DNA of 64,000 bases, from NCBI GenBank assembly GCA_963822985.1, contig CAWGJU010000014.1, forward strand, positions 1 through 64,000, written 5' to 3'. Positions 1 to 8,984 of the stretch are shown in pieces. The stretch is from Thermohalobaculum sp963822985 (GTDB lineage: Bacteria > Pseudomonadota > Alphaproteobacteria > Rhodobacterales > Rhodobacteraceae). Position 1 is the first letter of the stretch, and every line of letters begins with the position of its first letter. Below the pieces are notes generated by a model that saw only the letters and a program-made list of their open reading frames with translations, made no database searches and was not told the DNA's origin. The position numbers and the translations under genes are program-made.

Positions 1-99
1 GACCCAAACCGGTCATCCCGCCCACATTGGCGAACTACGTCCAGCGCGCCGGCCGGGCTGACGGTCAGCCCCGGCATGGGCGCGCGCAGCCCGCGCATA

Positions 100-467
100 C
101 GGGTCTATGACGTTGCCGTCGGCCGCGCCAACTCGGCCAGGCTGGCGCCAGCGGTCTATACAGGCTCCGAGGGGCTGTCAGTCGCCGTGCTGGACGCTCG
201 CTCCAGTGGTGGACAGGCCGGCGCCAGCGCGTGCATCGAGAACCATTTCAGGTTTCCAACCGGAAGCTCCGGCCGGCCCTGGTGGGGCGTGCGTACCTCC
301 ATGCGCAGAAGTTCGGCTCTGAGATGTTGATCCCGTCCGAGGTGCGGCGGCTGGACTCGAGCGCGGCGACGGCGTCGCGGCGCTTGAGCTGTCCGACGAT
401 CTCCGGTGGTGCTGGCACGCCTGTTGTCGTCGGCAGCGGCGCCCGTTGTCGGCGGCCGGGCTCGTGC
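100..467 (+). pseudogene. Decayed thioredoxin-reductase-like FAD oxidoreductase fragment
   Basis: Translation shows the start of an FAD/NAD(P)-binding disulfide oxidoreductase of the kind often fused to a cyclic-nucleotide-binding domain. The degraded nucleotide-binding start is followed by a stretch with GLSVAVLDARSSGGQAGAS and IENHFRFPTG, which is typical of this family. The homology then jumps frame near 275 (ALVGRAYLHAQKFGSEML, then EVRRLD), again near 375 (DGVAALELSDDLR) and once more near 420 (VVVGSGARCRRPG). Each block matches the same family in the expected order. Several frame changes and no continuation after about 467 mean it is a relic, not a gene. No other function is supported. 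Confidence 0.6.
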
Positions 468-615
468 CCGCATGATCCGAAACAGCACACAACACGAGCG
501 ACTTCCGCCCGAAAGAGCCACGCTCCCCGCACGCCCGGAGCGCCCGCATCGGCATGATCGCGATCGCAATGACGCATTCAGGATGATGCCGAGTTGCCAG
601 GAGATCGAGGTCTTT

Positions 616-1284
616 CTATGATCGCAGCTCGCGTCTCAGCGCCGCGACATCTGGGCCGGCGATGCCGTGACCGGCGCCGGCGGCAACATTGGCCGTGCAC
701 CGCGCGCCCAGCGAGCGGAAGACATTCTCGGTTTCGTGGAAGCGGCGGAGCGGGATGTGTGGGTCGCGCGCATGGCAGCCTATGTAGATCGGAAGTCCGG
801 TCAGCTCCGCAGCGTAGTCGAAGCGCTTGGGGGCGAAGCCGTAGAGGTCATCGTCTGCTTCCCCGCCGTCATCTGCCGTCCCGATCAATCCCGCCGAGAG
901 GCCGAAGACGTGTCGAAAGCGCCGGCCTGAGCGCGCCGCGTATTCGAGCGCGAGGCAGCCGCCCTGGCTGAAGCCCAGCAGCACGATCCGATCATCGGCA
1001 AAGCCTTCGTCGGCAGCGGCGTCCACCGCCCGGGCGACTGCGTTCAGCGCCGAGTCGAGCCAGGGTTCCAGTTGTGCCATGGGTGCGAGAAAGCTGACGG
1101 GCCACCACGATCGGCCCGCGGCTTCGGGCGCGAAGAGCGTCGCGTCGATCAGGCCGAGCTCGGCGGCGAGGGGCAGGATGCCGTCCGCTCCAGCGCCGCG
1201 CCCATGCAGCATGATCAGAGCGAGCCTGCCCCGGGCCGGCCCGGCGCGGCGGATAGCGCCCCGGCCATGCGGATCGTCGGTCAT
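616..1284 (-). CDS. Alpha/beta hydrolase, carboxylesterase/phospholipase family (MhqD-like)
   Basis: A 222-residue serine esterase of the YpfH/MhqD group, predicted cytosolic. The oxyanion-hole region LIMLHGRG lies near residue 25. The nucleophile is Ser106 in GFSQGG, and Asp174 (ARDPHIP) and His206 (GAGHG) complete the triad. The start is set by a four-base ATGA overlap with the stop of the upstream ring-cleaving dioxygenase, so the two are translationally coupled. In Bacillus the homologous mhq genes pair such a hydrolase with a VOC dioxygenase and respond to quinones. The same pairing here, plus pirin upstream, suggests a similar role, but the substrate is not known from sequence. Confidence 0.85.
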   Translation of the reverse strand: MTDDPHGRGAIRRAGPARGRLALIMLHGRGAGADGILPLAAELGLIDATLFAPEAAGRSWWPVSFLAPMAQLEPWLDSALNAVARAVDAAADEGFADDRIVLLGFSQGGCLALEYAARSGRRFRHVFGLSAGLIGTADDGGEADDDLYGFAPKRFDYAAELTGLPIYIGCHARDPHIPLRRFHETENVFRSLGARCTANVAAGAGHGIAGPDVAALRRELRS

Positions 1285-2226
1285 CTTTCCGTGCCGATCG
1301 GGGGCAGGCGGAGCGGCGGCAGCATGCGCTCGATGCGCTCGCGCATCGCCTCGTAGCGCGGCGGCAGCTTCAGCGCCTGGCCCAGCGTCTCGACCGGCTC
1401 GTCGACGGCGAATCCCGGCGGGTCGGTGGCGATCTCGAAGAGCACGCCGCCCGGTTCGCGAAAGTAGATGGCGTTGAAGTACTGCCGGTCGATCACCGGC
1501 GTCACGTCCAAACCTGCGGCCAGCAGCCGCTCGCGCCAGCCGCGCTGCTCGTCATCGTCGCGGGCACGGAAGGCGATGTGGTGGATCGTGCCTGCCCCCT
1601 GGCGCCCGAGCGAAGGGGCGTCGTCGCGCTTGAGGTCGACGACCGCGCCGCGCGGGCCGTCCGGAGAATTGCCTTGGGCCGCGAGCCGCAGCCGCGAGCC
1701 GCGCCCGCTCGAACTCCTCGCCGACCTGGGCGTAGCCGAAATGGTCGGTCAGCAGGCGCGCGGTCGGTGCCGGGTCGGCCAGCCAGAGCGTGACGCCGAG
1801 AAAGCCGTCGAGCGGCGACTGGCGGGCGTCGTCGCGTTCGGCGATCTCTACGGCCAGGCCGTCCGGATCATGGAGCGTGATGACCCGGCCGCCGAACCGA
1901 TCGACGGGCCCATCGAAGTCGACCGCGTCGAGCGCCAGACGGTCCATCCATCCGTCGAAATCCGCGGGCGAGGCGGCATAGGCGACCGCGTCGGCCATGC
2001 CCGCCCCGGCGCGCCCGGGACCGGCATCGACGAAGGGGAAGGAGGTCATGATGGTGCCGGGCTTGCCCGTCCGGTCGCCGTAATAAAGGTGGTAGGTGCC
2101 CGGATCGTCGAAATTCACCGTCCGCTTGACCAGGCGCTGTTTGAGCGTGCCGGTGTAGAAATCGACATTCGCCTGCGGCGGCCCCGCGATTGCCGTCACG
2201 TGGTGCAGGCCGGGGATCGATGTCAT
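1281..2226 (-). pseudogene. Ring-cleaving dioxygenase, VOC/glyoxalase family (MhqO-like), one frameshift
   Basis: Two linked reading frames give a complete VOC-superfamily protein of about 315 residues. The N-terminal module starts MTSIPGLHHVTAI, with the metal-ligand His at residue 8 or 9, and contains DPDGLAVEIAE. The C-terminal module carries TIHHIAFRARDD and GGVLFEIATDPPGF. The frame changes near position 1690, just after EEFERARL; shifting one base restores RLRLAAQGNSPDGPRGAVV. No residues seem lost, so a consensus error is as likely as a real mutation. It lies 11 bases after pirin and overlaps the esterase by four bases, so the three form an operon. The homologous family is linked to catechol/quinone handling. 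Confidence 0.8.
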
Positions 2227-2237
2227 TTCGTGCTCCG

Positions 2238-3197
2238 TCAGAAAGTCCGCCCGCCGACGGCGCGGCGCGGCTTGCCGGGTCCTTCCGGCAGCGGGATGAA
2301 CTCCTCCTCGTCGCCCGGCACGGTGTCGAAGCGGCCGCGTGCCCATTCCTCCTTGGCCTGCTCGATCCGCTCGGGGCGCGAGGAGACGAAGTTCCACCAG
2401 ATATAGCGCGGCCCCTCCATAGGCTCGCCGCCATAGAGCATCAGGCGCGCGTCGTCCTCGGCCGCGACGGTGACGTGCGCGCCGGCGCGCAGCACCAGCA
2501 GGCGGCCTGCCTCGTGGCGCGCGCCGTCGATCTCGACGGTGCCGGAGAGCAGGTAGAGCGCCCGCTCCTCGTGGCTGGGCTCGACTTCGAAGCGGCCGCC
2601 GGCGGCGAGGCCGATATCGGCGTAGAGCGTCTCGGATGCCGTCGCGAGCGGCGAGCGGAGGCCGTGCATCTGGCCCGCGATCAGCCGCAGCGACAGGGGC
2701 CCGTCCTCGAGCCGGGGCATCTCGGCCTCCGAGTGGTGCATGAAGACCGGGTCGGTCTCCTCGACCTCGGCCGGCAAAGCCACCCAGGTCTGCATGCCAA
2801 AGAGACGCTGGCCGCGCGCCTTCAGCTCGGGTGCGGTGCGCTCGGAGTGTACGATACCGCGGCCGGCGCGCATCCAGTTGACCGCGCCCGGCCGGATCGC
2901 CTGTTCGGTGCCGAGGCTGTCGCGGTGGTATATCTCGCCCTCGAGCAAGTAGGTGACGGTGGCGAGGTTGATGTGCGGATGCGGCCGCACGTCGATGCCC
3001 TGATCAGTCAGGAACTCGGCCGGGCCCATCTGGTCGACGAAGATGAAGGGACCGACCATCTGGCGCTGCGCGGCCGGCAGGACGCGCCGCACCTCCATCT
3101 CGCCCAGATCGACGGCGCGCGGCACGATGATCGTCTCGATCGCCTCGACCGATGGGCGATCACCCGGAACCGGGTCGGGGCATGGTCTCCAGCTCAT
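2238..3197 (-). CDS. Pirin family protein
   Basis: A 319-residue bicupin. The N-terminal cupin has the canonical pirin metal ligands His73 and His75 (RPHPHINLAT), His117 and Glu119 (GIVHSER). A second cupin-like C-terminal half follows (YLLSGTVEIDGARHEAG) and the protein ends with a charged tail. A strong GGAGG ribosome site five bases before the ATG fixes the start. Pirins of this type are iron-binding cytosolic proteins, some with quercetinase activity. Here it heads a trio with a ring-cleaving dioxygenase and an esterase, so a role in oxidation or detoxification of phenolics or quinones is a fair inference. Confidence 0.9.
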   Translation of the reverse strand: MSWRPCPDPVPGDRPSVEAIETIIVPRAVDLGEMEVRRVLPAAQRQMVGPFIFVDQMGPAEFLTDQGIDVRPHPHINLATVTYLLEGEIYHRDSLGTEQAIRPGAVNWMRAGRGIVHSERTAPELKARGQRLFGMQTWVALPAEVEETDPVFMHHSEAEMPRLEDGPLSLRLIAGQMHGLRSPLATASETLYADIGLAAGGRFEVEPSHEERALYLLSGTVEIDGARHEAGRLLVLRAGAHVTVAAEDDARLMLYGGEPMEGPRYIWWNFVSSRPERIEQAKEEWARGRFDTVPGDEEEFIPLPEGPGKPRRAVGGRTF

Positions 3198-3237
3198 TTG
3201 TCCTCCTGTCTCTCGGCTCGAGCATCGCCGCCGCCGG

Positions 3238-4836
3238 TCAGGGCGGCAGGAAGTGGCTCACCTGCGGCGGCGTCTCGCCGGCATGGATTGCGGCGAGACG
3301 CTCCTGCAGCGCCCGGTCCTCGCCCGAGACGCGCTCGTGGTGGCGCAGATGCTGCGCCCAGCTCTGCTCGAACCAGGTCTCGACGAAGGTGTCGGGCTCG
3401 GCCGCGTCCCGCATCAGCGACCAAGCATAGCCGCCGCCGCGCCGCCGGGAAGCGCGAAGCGCGCGCATCAGGCCCGCGAACTCTTCGGCGCGCGTGGCGG
3501 GCACGCGATAGCTCACCTGCACCATCACCGGCCCGCGCGCGTGCTCGGGCGCCGCGGCGGTCACCGGGGCCGGCCAGTGCATCGAGGGCGCGAGTTCCAT
3601 CTCGGCGCCCTGGTTCAGCCGGAAGCGCCGCACGAGCGGCACTGCGAGCGCCGCGCCGGCCGCCGCAATCAGCAGGGCGGCCGGGATCGACAGGTTGGCC
3701 GCGAGCTGGCCCCAGACCAGGCTGCCAGCCGCCATCGAGCCGAAGAAGACCATGAGGAAAACCGACAGCCCGCGCGCGCGCACCCAGTCGGGCAGCGCCG
3801 TCTGCGCCGACACGTTGAGGCTCGAGAGGACCGCGATCCAGGAGAGCCCCGCCAGCAGCGAGGCCGCCGCCGCGACCGCCGGCTCGGCCAGGCCGGCAAA
3901 GGCCGCCATCGCCGCGGCGGTGCCGAGCGTGCCGGCGGCGACCGTCCGGTCGGGGCCGAGCCGACGGCGGAACGCCGGCAGCACCAGCGCGCCCACGACG
4001 GCGCCCAGGCCGACGCAGCCGAGCAGCACGCCGTAGAGCGTCGGTCCGCCGGACAGGATCTTGCGCACCACCAGCGGCAGCATGGCCCAATAGGCGCTGG
4101 CGAACAGGAAGAACGCCGCCGCCCGGACCAGCGTATCGAGCAGCGGCCGGCTGTTAAGCGCATAGCGCACGCCGCCGACGATCGCCGCGCCGATGTGCTC
4201 GGGCGGCAGCGCTGTCGCGGACCCGGCCGGCGGCCGCCACCACCAGAGCGCCAGCACGATGCAGACCGTGCTGACCGCGTTGACGGCGAAGGGCGCGGCC
4301 AGCCCGATTGTGACGATCAGCGTGCCCGCCAGCGCCGGGCCGATGGCGCGGCTGATGTTGATGCCCATCGAATTCAGCGCGATGGCACCCTGCAGCTCGG
4401 CGCGCGGCACCAGCTGCGGCACGATCGCCTGCCAGGCCGGCGCGATGAAGGCCGCGCCGGTGCCGAAGGCGAAGGTGAAGACCAGCAGCAGCGCCGGCGT
4501 CATCAGCCCCGCCGCGACCAGCGCGGCGAGCAGCGCCGCCCCGACCGCCAGCCCTGCGTTGACGACCATCAGCAGCCGCCGCCGGTCCATGATGTCGGCC
4601 AGCGCACCGGCGACGAGAGCGAAGAGGAAGATCGGCAGCGTCGTCGCCGCCTGCACCGCCGCGACGATCAGCGGCGAGGGCGAGAGCTCGGTCATTAGCC
4701 AGCCGGCGCCGACATCGCCCATCCAGGTGCCGACGTTCGAGATCACGGTGGCCGCCCAGAGCACGGCGAAGGCCGCGTGCCCGAAGGGTGCCCAGGCCGA
4801 GGCCGGCTGCCGCTCGCTCGCCGCCGCCATGGTCAT
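3238..4836 (-). CDS. MFS exporter (TMF/MFS_3 family) with C-terminal monooxygenase-like domain
   Basis: A 532-residue inner-membrane transporter with about 12 hydrophobic segments over residues 20-410. The MFS loop is visible at ADIMDRRRLL. The last ~100 residues are soluble, with an ABM/ferredoxin-like fold signature (VMVQVSYRVPATRAEEF, FVETWFEQSWAQHLRHHERV) that is usual for this family, whose members resemble the enterobactin exporter EntS. The start is the ATG that overlaps the stop of the upstream HlyD-type adaptor (ATGA). An MFS of this type coupled to a periplasmic adaptor suggests drug or metabolite efflux. The substrate is unknown. Confidence 0.88.
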   Translation of the reverse strand: MTMAAASERQPASAWAPFGHAAFAVLWAATVISNVGTWMGDVGAGWLMTELSPSPLIVAAVQAATTLPIFLFALVAGALADIMDRRRLLMVVNAGLAVGAALLAALVAAGLMTPALLLVFTFAFGTGAAFIAPAWQAIVPQLVPRAELQGAIALNSMGINISRAIGPALAGTLIVTIGLAAPFAVNAVSTVCIVLALWWWRPPAGSATALPPEHIGAAIVGGVRYALNSRPLLDTLVRAAAFFLFASAYWAMLPLVVRKILSGGPTLYGVLLGCVGLGAVVGALVLPAFRRRLGPDRTVAAGTLGTAAAMAAFAGLAEPAVAAAASLLAGLSWIAVLSSLNVSAQTALPDWVRARGLSVFLMVFFGSMAAGSLVWGQLAANLSIPAALLIAAAGAALAVPLVRRFRLNQGAEMELAPSMHWPAPVTAAAPEHARGPVMVQVSYRVPATRAEEFAGLMRALRASRRRGGGYAWSLMRDAAEPDTFVETWFEQSWAQHLRHHERVSGEDRALQERLAAIHAGETPPQVSHFLPP

Positions 4837-5783
4837 TGACCGGCCTCCGCTCGATGGTGCGAGATGACCGTGACGGAGAGCCCCGGCACGAGCGCCCCGT
4901 CCGGGTTCGGCACCTCGGCCCAGGTGGTCAGCGTGCCCGTTGACAGGTCGACCGTCGCGCTGTCGAAGCGCGGTTGCCCGGGGTGGCCATAGACCTCGCC
5001 GCCGGGCAGGACGAGCTCGACCGTCATCTGCGCGAACATCTCGGCCACGCTGCCGCCACCGCTGGCGGCCAGCGCCGCCGACCGCACCTCGGGCGGAACG
5101 CCATAGGCAACGAGCACCGGGTCCGTCTGGACGATCTCGGCCATTGCCGTGCCGGCCTCGGCCTCGACGAACGCGCCGCGCGCGACCAGCGGCCAGCCGA
5201 TCCGGCCGGCGATCGGCGCTATGATCACCGTCCTGTCGAGCGCCAGCTCGGCCGCAGCGAGATCCGCCTTGGCCGCGCGCAGCCGCGCCTCGGCGACGCG
5301 CCGGTCCACCTCGGCCTCGAAGGCGCGCACGCGCGAGCCGGTGCCGCCGCCCAGCAGGGCTTTCTCGCGGTTTGCGGCATCGGCCGCGAGATCGAGATGG
5401 GCCTCGGCCTCCTCGACCTCGGCGCGCGCGGCGTCGGCGGCGATCTCGAACTCCTTGGGGTCGATGCGGAACAGCGGGTCGCCGGCGGCGACCGTCGTGC
5501 CCGGCGTGAACAGCACCGCCTCGACGATGCCGTTCAGATGCGAGGCGATGGTCACCTTCTGCATGGGCTGAACGGTGCCGTGGAACTCGAAGGACAGGCG
5601 ATCGCCGGCGACGGCCCGTGCCGGTCCGGGCGAGAACGCCATTGCTCCGGCGACCAGCGAAGCGGCCGTCCCAGCCTGGATCCAGCGGAGTGCCACCGCC
5701 GCGCCCACTACACGGCCCAGCACGAGCAACCGAGCGCTCCCCAGAAGGCCCGCAGATCGGCCACCGGGATCGGACTCGCCCAT
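4833..5783 (-). CDS. HlyD/MFP-type periplasmic adaptor subunit
   Basis: A membrane-fusion protein of 287-316 residues. The lipoyl-like halves are VQPMQKVTIASHLNGIVEAV and IIAPIAGRIGWPLV, around a coiled coil rich in Ala/Glu/Arg. A beta-barrel region (DPVLVAYGVPPEV) follows. The ATG at 5783 would overlap the amidohydrolase by 76 bases. A GTG at 5696 gives an N-terminus VALRWIQAGTAASLVAGAM that looks like a signal peptide or anchor and avoids the overlap, so it is the more likely start. The gene is coupled to the downstream MFS by ATGA. Adaptors usually work with RND or MacB pumps; pairing with a 12-helix MFS is less usual. Confidence 0.85.
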   Translation of the reverse strand: MGESDPGGRSAGLLGSARLLVLGRVVGAAVALRWIQAGTAASLVAGAMAFSPGPARAVAGDRLSFEFHGTVQPMQKVTIASHLNGIVEAVLFTPGTTVAAGDPLFRIDPKEFEIAADAARAEVEEAEAHLDLAADAANREKALLGGGTGSRVRAFEAEVDRRVAEARLRAAKADLAAAELALDRTVIIAPIAGRIGWPLVARGAFVEAEAGTAMAEIVQTDPVLVAYGVPPEVRSAALAASGGGSVAEMFAQMTVELVLPGGEVYGHPGQPRFDSATVDLSTGTLTTWAEVPNPDGALVPGLSVTVISHHRAEAGQ

Positions 5784-7668
5784 GCGATGCGGTGCTCGTG
5801 GCCGTGCAGACCGCAGGCATCGGCGCAGCCGTCGTGGCAGCTTCTGGCGTGCTGCACCTGCCGCAAGGGATCGGCGGCCGCGCGGGCGCCAGGCGTCGGC
5901 TTGGCTCGGACGGGCGACCAGTCGGGCGAGGCGGGCGGCAGCGGCGGGGCGAGGCTGTCGAATTCGTCGGCGCCATGCACGATGCGCCCGGAAAGCATCG
6001 TCAGCACGCTGCGGATGCCCCGGATCTCGTCCGGCGGCACGGCCATGAAGTCGGCCGAAAGCACCGCGAGGTCGGCGTACATGCCGGGCGAGAGCGTTCC
6101 CTTGAGGTCCTGCTCGCCCGAGAACCAGGCCGAGCCCGCCGTCCAGAGCCGCAGCGCCTGCTCGCGCGAGAGCACGTTGCCCTCGTCATAGAGCGGCAGC
6201 CCGCCCAGCGTCTGCCCGGTCGTCAGCCAGTACAGCGCCGACCCAGGGGTCGTAGGAGGCGACGCGCGTCGCGTCCGTGCCGGCGCCGACGGGCAGACCC
6301 TGGCGCAGCATCTCGGCGATCGGCGGGGTGGCGCGGGCGGCCTCGGCGCCGTATCGGGCGACGAAGTATTCGCCCTGGAAAGCCATTCGGTGCTGGATGG
6401 CGATGCCGCCGCCGAGCGCCGCGATGCGCTCGATGTTGCGCGAGCTGACCGTCTCGGCGTGGTCGATGATGAAGCGGGTCTCGAAGGGCTGGCGCCCGTT
6501 CACCCGCTCGAACACCGTCAGGAAGCGGTCGATCGACTCGTCATAGGTGGCGTGGATGCGGAACGGCCAGCGGTTCTCGGCCAGCAGCTCGACGATCGGC
6601 TCGAGCTCGGCCTCCATCACGGGCGCGAGGTCCGGGCGCGGCTCCAGGAAGTTCTCGAAATCGGCGGCCGACCAGGTCAGGTTCTCGCCGGCGCCGTTCA
6701 TCCGCAGCATGTCCGTGCCGGCGCCGGGCTCGGTCATGGCGACCCAGCGCTCGTAGTCCTGGAGCTCCGAGCCGCGCCTTCTGGGCGAAGAGGTTGTAGG
6801 CGATCCGAACGGTCAGCTCGCCCGCATCGTGCAGCCGTTGGACGACCGCATAGTCCTCGGGATAGGCTTGGCCGCCGCCGCCCGCATCGATGACGCTCGT
6901 GATGCCCAGCCGATTCAGCTCGCGCATAAAGTGGCGCGTCGAATTGACCTGATCCTCGATGGGCAGCTTCGGCCCTTGCGCGAGCGTCGAGTAGAGTATC
7001 AGGGCCGACGGCTTGGCGATCAGCATGCCGGTCGGCTGTCCGCGCGCGTCCTTCTCGATGATGCCGCCGGGCGGGTTCGGCGTGGCCGGGCCGATGCCCA
7101 GGACGGCGAGCGCCGCCCGGTTCAGGAGCGCGCGCCCATAGAGGTGCAGGATGAAGACCGGCGCGTCGGGCGCGGCGGCATTGATCTCGTCGAGCGTCGG
7201 CATGCGCCGTTCGGCGAACTGGAACTCGGACCAGCCGCCGACGACCCGCACCCACTGCGGAGCGGGCGTGCGCTCCGCCTGCCGCTTCAGCATGGCGAGT
7301 GCGTCGGCGAGCGATGGCACGCCCTCCCAGCGCAGCTCCATGTTGAAGTTCAGCCCGCCGCGGATCAGGTGCGTGTGGCTGTCGTTCAGCCCAGGGATCA
7401 CGCGCCGCCCGCCGGCGTCGATCACCACAGCCGCCTCGCCTGCGGCGGCCCGGACCTGGCGCTCGCCGCCGGTCGCCAGCACGCGGCCGTCGCGGACGGC
7501 GATCGCCTCCGCCTCGGGCCGGGCGGGGTCGAGCGTCGTGATGGCGGCATTCCTGATGATCGTCGACATCTCTTCCTCTTTGGCTCCCTGCGCCCGCGCA
7601 AGGCGGCCCGCCGCGAACGCGCCACCGAGCACGCCCAGCGCCCCGCGCCGGGTGATGTCGTCCGGCAT
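5708..7668 (-). pseudogene. Amidohydrolase, YtcJ-like, Tat-exported; two frameshifts
   Basis: Three joined frames give about 650 residues. The N-terminus carries a Tat signal (ITRRGALGVLGGAFAAG), so the enzyme is predicted periplasmic. The amidohydrolase metal motif His98-x-His100 (PGLNDSHTHL) follows, then IIDHAETVS and the catalytic-Asp region VGAGTDATR. Frame changes near 6773 (restored frame reads GSELQDYERWVAMTEPG) and near 6243 (restored frame WSALYWLTTGQTLGG) each need a single base and lose no conserved residues. The C-terminus ends in a Cys/His-rich tail (SCHDGCADACGLHGHEHR, then GCSCWAV). The start overlaps the stop of the XapX gene. The substrate is unknown. Confidence 0.8.
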
Positions 7669-8009
7669 CACGACGCCTCTGGGTCGTGCGGCCGCAACGC
7701 CTGCGCAGGTCCCGGAAGCTGCCCCAGCACATGCTCGCCGCAGGACGTGGCGAACCATTCGCGGGTCACCGGCGCGCCGCAGGCGAGCCGCTTGGCGATG
7801 GGCACGACCTGCTCGCCGAGGAGGATGCCCAGCAGCCCGACCAGCGCCACCACGGGCGGCGCCGGCGAGCGGACGCCGAGAAGAGCATAGATCGCGCCGA
7901 CGAGCATCCCGACGCCCAACGCGAGAAGGTACGGCCGTCCGTCCGTCATGATCATCTCCGCATCGTGGCGCCGCGAACCCGCGCGCCGGGCCGAGAAGGC
8001 GTCGGTCAT
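7668..8009 (-). CDS. XapX domain (DUF1427) small membrane protein
   Basis: A 113-residue protein with two hydrophobic segments around YLLALGVGMLVGAIYALLGV and PPVVALVGLLGILLGEQVV, followed by the K-R-L-x-C-G stretch typical of XapX proteins. Their function is unknown. The first ATG overlaps the stop of the upstream hydrolase in an ATGA, which favours the long form, although the XapX homology starts about 20 residues later (ATGs at 7955 and 7949). The stop overlaps the next start (TGATG), so it sits in a tightly coupled unit. The C-terminal 40 residues beyond the domain are not recognised. Confidence 0.75.
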   Translation of the reverse strand: MTDAFSARRAGSRRHDAEMIMTDGRPYLLALGVGMLVGAIYALLGVRSPAPPVVALVGLLGILLGEQVVPIAKRLACGAPVTREWFATSCGEHVLGQLPGPAQALRPHDPEAS

Positions 8010-8902
8010 GGCTGACCGAAGAAGGCCGCCAGCCTCGGCACGACCTGGTCCGGTGCCTCGTCCATCAGCCAGTGGCCGACAGCCGGGACAACGACTCCCT
8101 CGACGTCGTCGGCCACGAGCCGCGCCTGAGTGATCAGGAATTCGCCCGACGCCTTCTCGCCGGTAAGCACCAGCATCGGCATCGTCAGCCTGGTTCGGGC
8201 GAGGACGGCAAAGTCGGCCGCATCGCGCTCGAAGGCCCGGAAGGCCTCGAACCCCGCCCGCATCGCATCCGGCTGAGCATAGGCCGCCGCATAGAATACA
8301 CGGTCATCCTCGGACACGGATCGGCCCGGTTCGGCGGCGAAATCGTTCCAGAAATGCTCGAGGTAGATGCGCTCTCGTCCTTGGACCAGCGCCAGCGCCG
8401 TCGGGCCGTGGAAGTGGAAGTGCCAGAGATCCCGCAGCAGCCAGACATGGGTCCAGTCGCCGATCCCGGGCAGAAAGGCATCCATCAGCGCGATGCGCTC
8501 GACCTCGTCGGGATGATGGGCGGCGTAGGCGTAGGCGACCATCAGCCCGATATCATGGCCGACGACAGCGACCCGATCATAGCCGAGCCCTGCCACGAGG
8601 GCATGAATGTCCTCGGCCATCGTCACCTTGTCGTAGCCGGCCGGCGGCTTGTCGGTCTCCCCGAAGCCGCGCAGATCCACCGCGATCACGGTGTGCGACC
8701 CCGCAAGCGCCCGGATCAGCGGTCGCCACATGTGGCTGGTCTGGGCATAGCCGTGCAGCAGAAGCAGAGGATCGCCGCTGCCGGCGAACAGATAGTGCAT
8801 CCGGATGCCGTTCGCCTCGGCGAACCGGCTCTCGATCACCGGAGCAGGTTGCCCGGGCGTTTCGATTGTCGAGCCGAGTTGAGTCGGGGCCGGAGAGACC
8901 AT
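8006..8902 (-). CDS. Alpha/beta hydrolase, epoxide hydrolase/haloalkane dehalogenase-like
   Basis: A 298-residue alpha/beta hydrolase. HGYAQ at residues 50-54 forms the oxyanion hole. The nucleophile is Asp117 in VVGHDIGL, which marks the epoxide hydrolase / dehalogenase branch rather than serine esterases. His277 in AVGHWLMDEAP is the catalytic base, and a cap domain rich in Trp/His/Phe lies around residues 145-200. The ATG at 8902 has an AAGGAA ribosome site and begins close to the conserved fold; a further in-frame ATG lies at 8953. It is coupled to XapX by ATGA. The natural substrate cannot be inferred. Confidence 0.85.
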   Translation of the reverse strand: MVSPAPTQLGSTIETPGQPAPVIESRFAEANGIRMHYLFAGSGDPLLLLHGYAQTSHMWRPLIRALAGSHTVIAVDLRGFGETDKPPAGYDKVTMAEDIHALVAGLGYDRVAVVGHDIGLMVAYAYAAHHPDEVERIALMDAFLPGIGDWTHVWLLRDLWHFHFHGPTALALVQGRERIYLEHFWNDFAAEPGRSVSEDDRVFYAAAYAQPDAMRAGFEAFRAFERDAADFAVLARTRLTMPMLVLTGEKASGEFLITQARLVADDVEGVVVPAVGHWLMDEAPDQVVPRLAAFFGQP

Positions 8903-8984
8903 GGCGCATTCCTTGTGGGCAGCAGGCGCTTCAGTGGGTCGGTTGCCGATCACGCCGCATCGGCTGATGGGGTCGGCACGCTCG

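Noticed and set aside
3043..4698. Long plus-strand frame opposite the MFS gene
   Set aside because: Repetitive Arg/Gly/Pro-rich translation typical of antisense frames in GC-rich genes; no domain.
3238..5976. A 912-residue open frame on the minus strand
   Set aside because: Only its last 532 codons are the MFS transporter; the upstream part is a GC-rich shadow of the adaptor gene in another frame.
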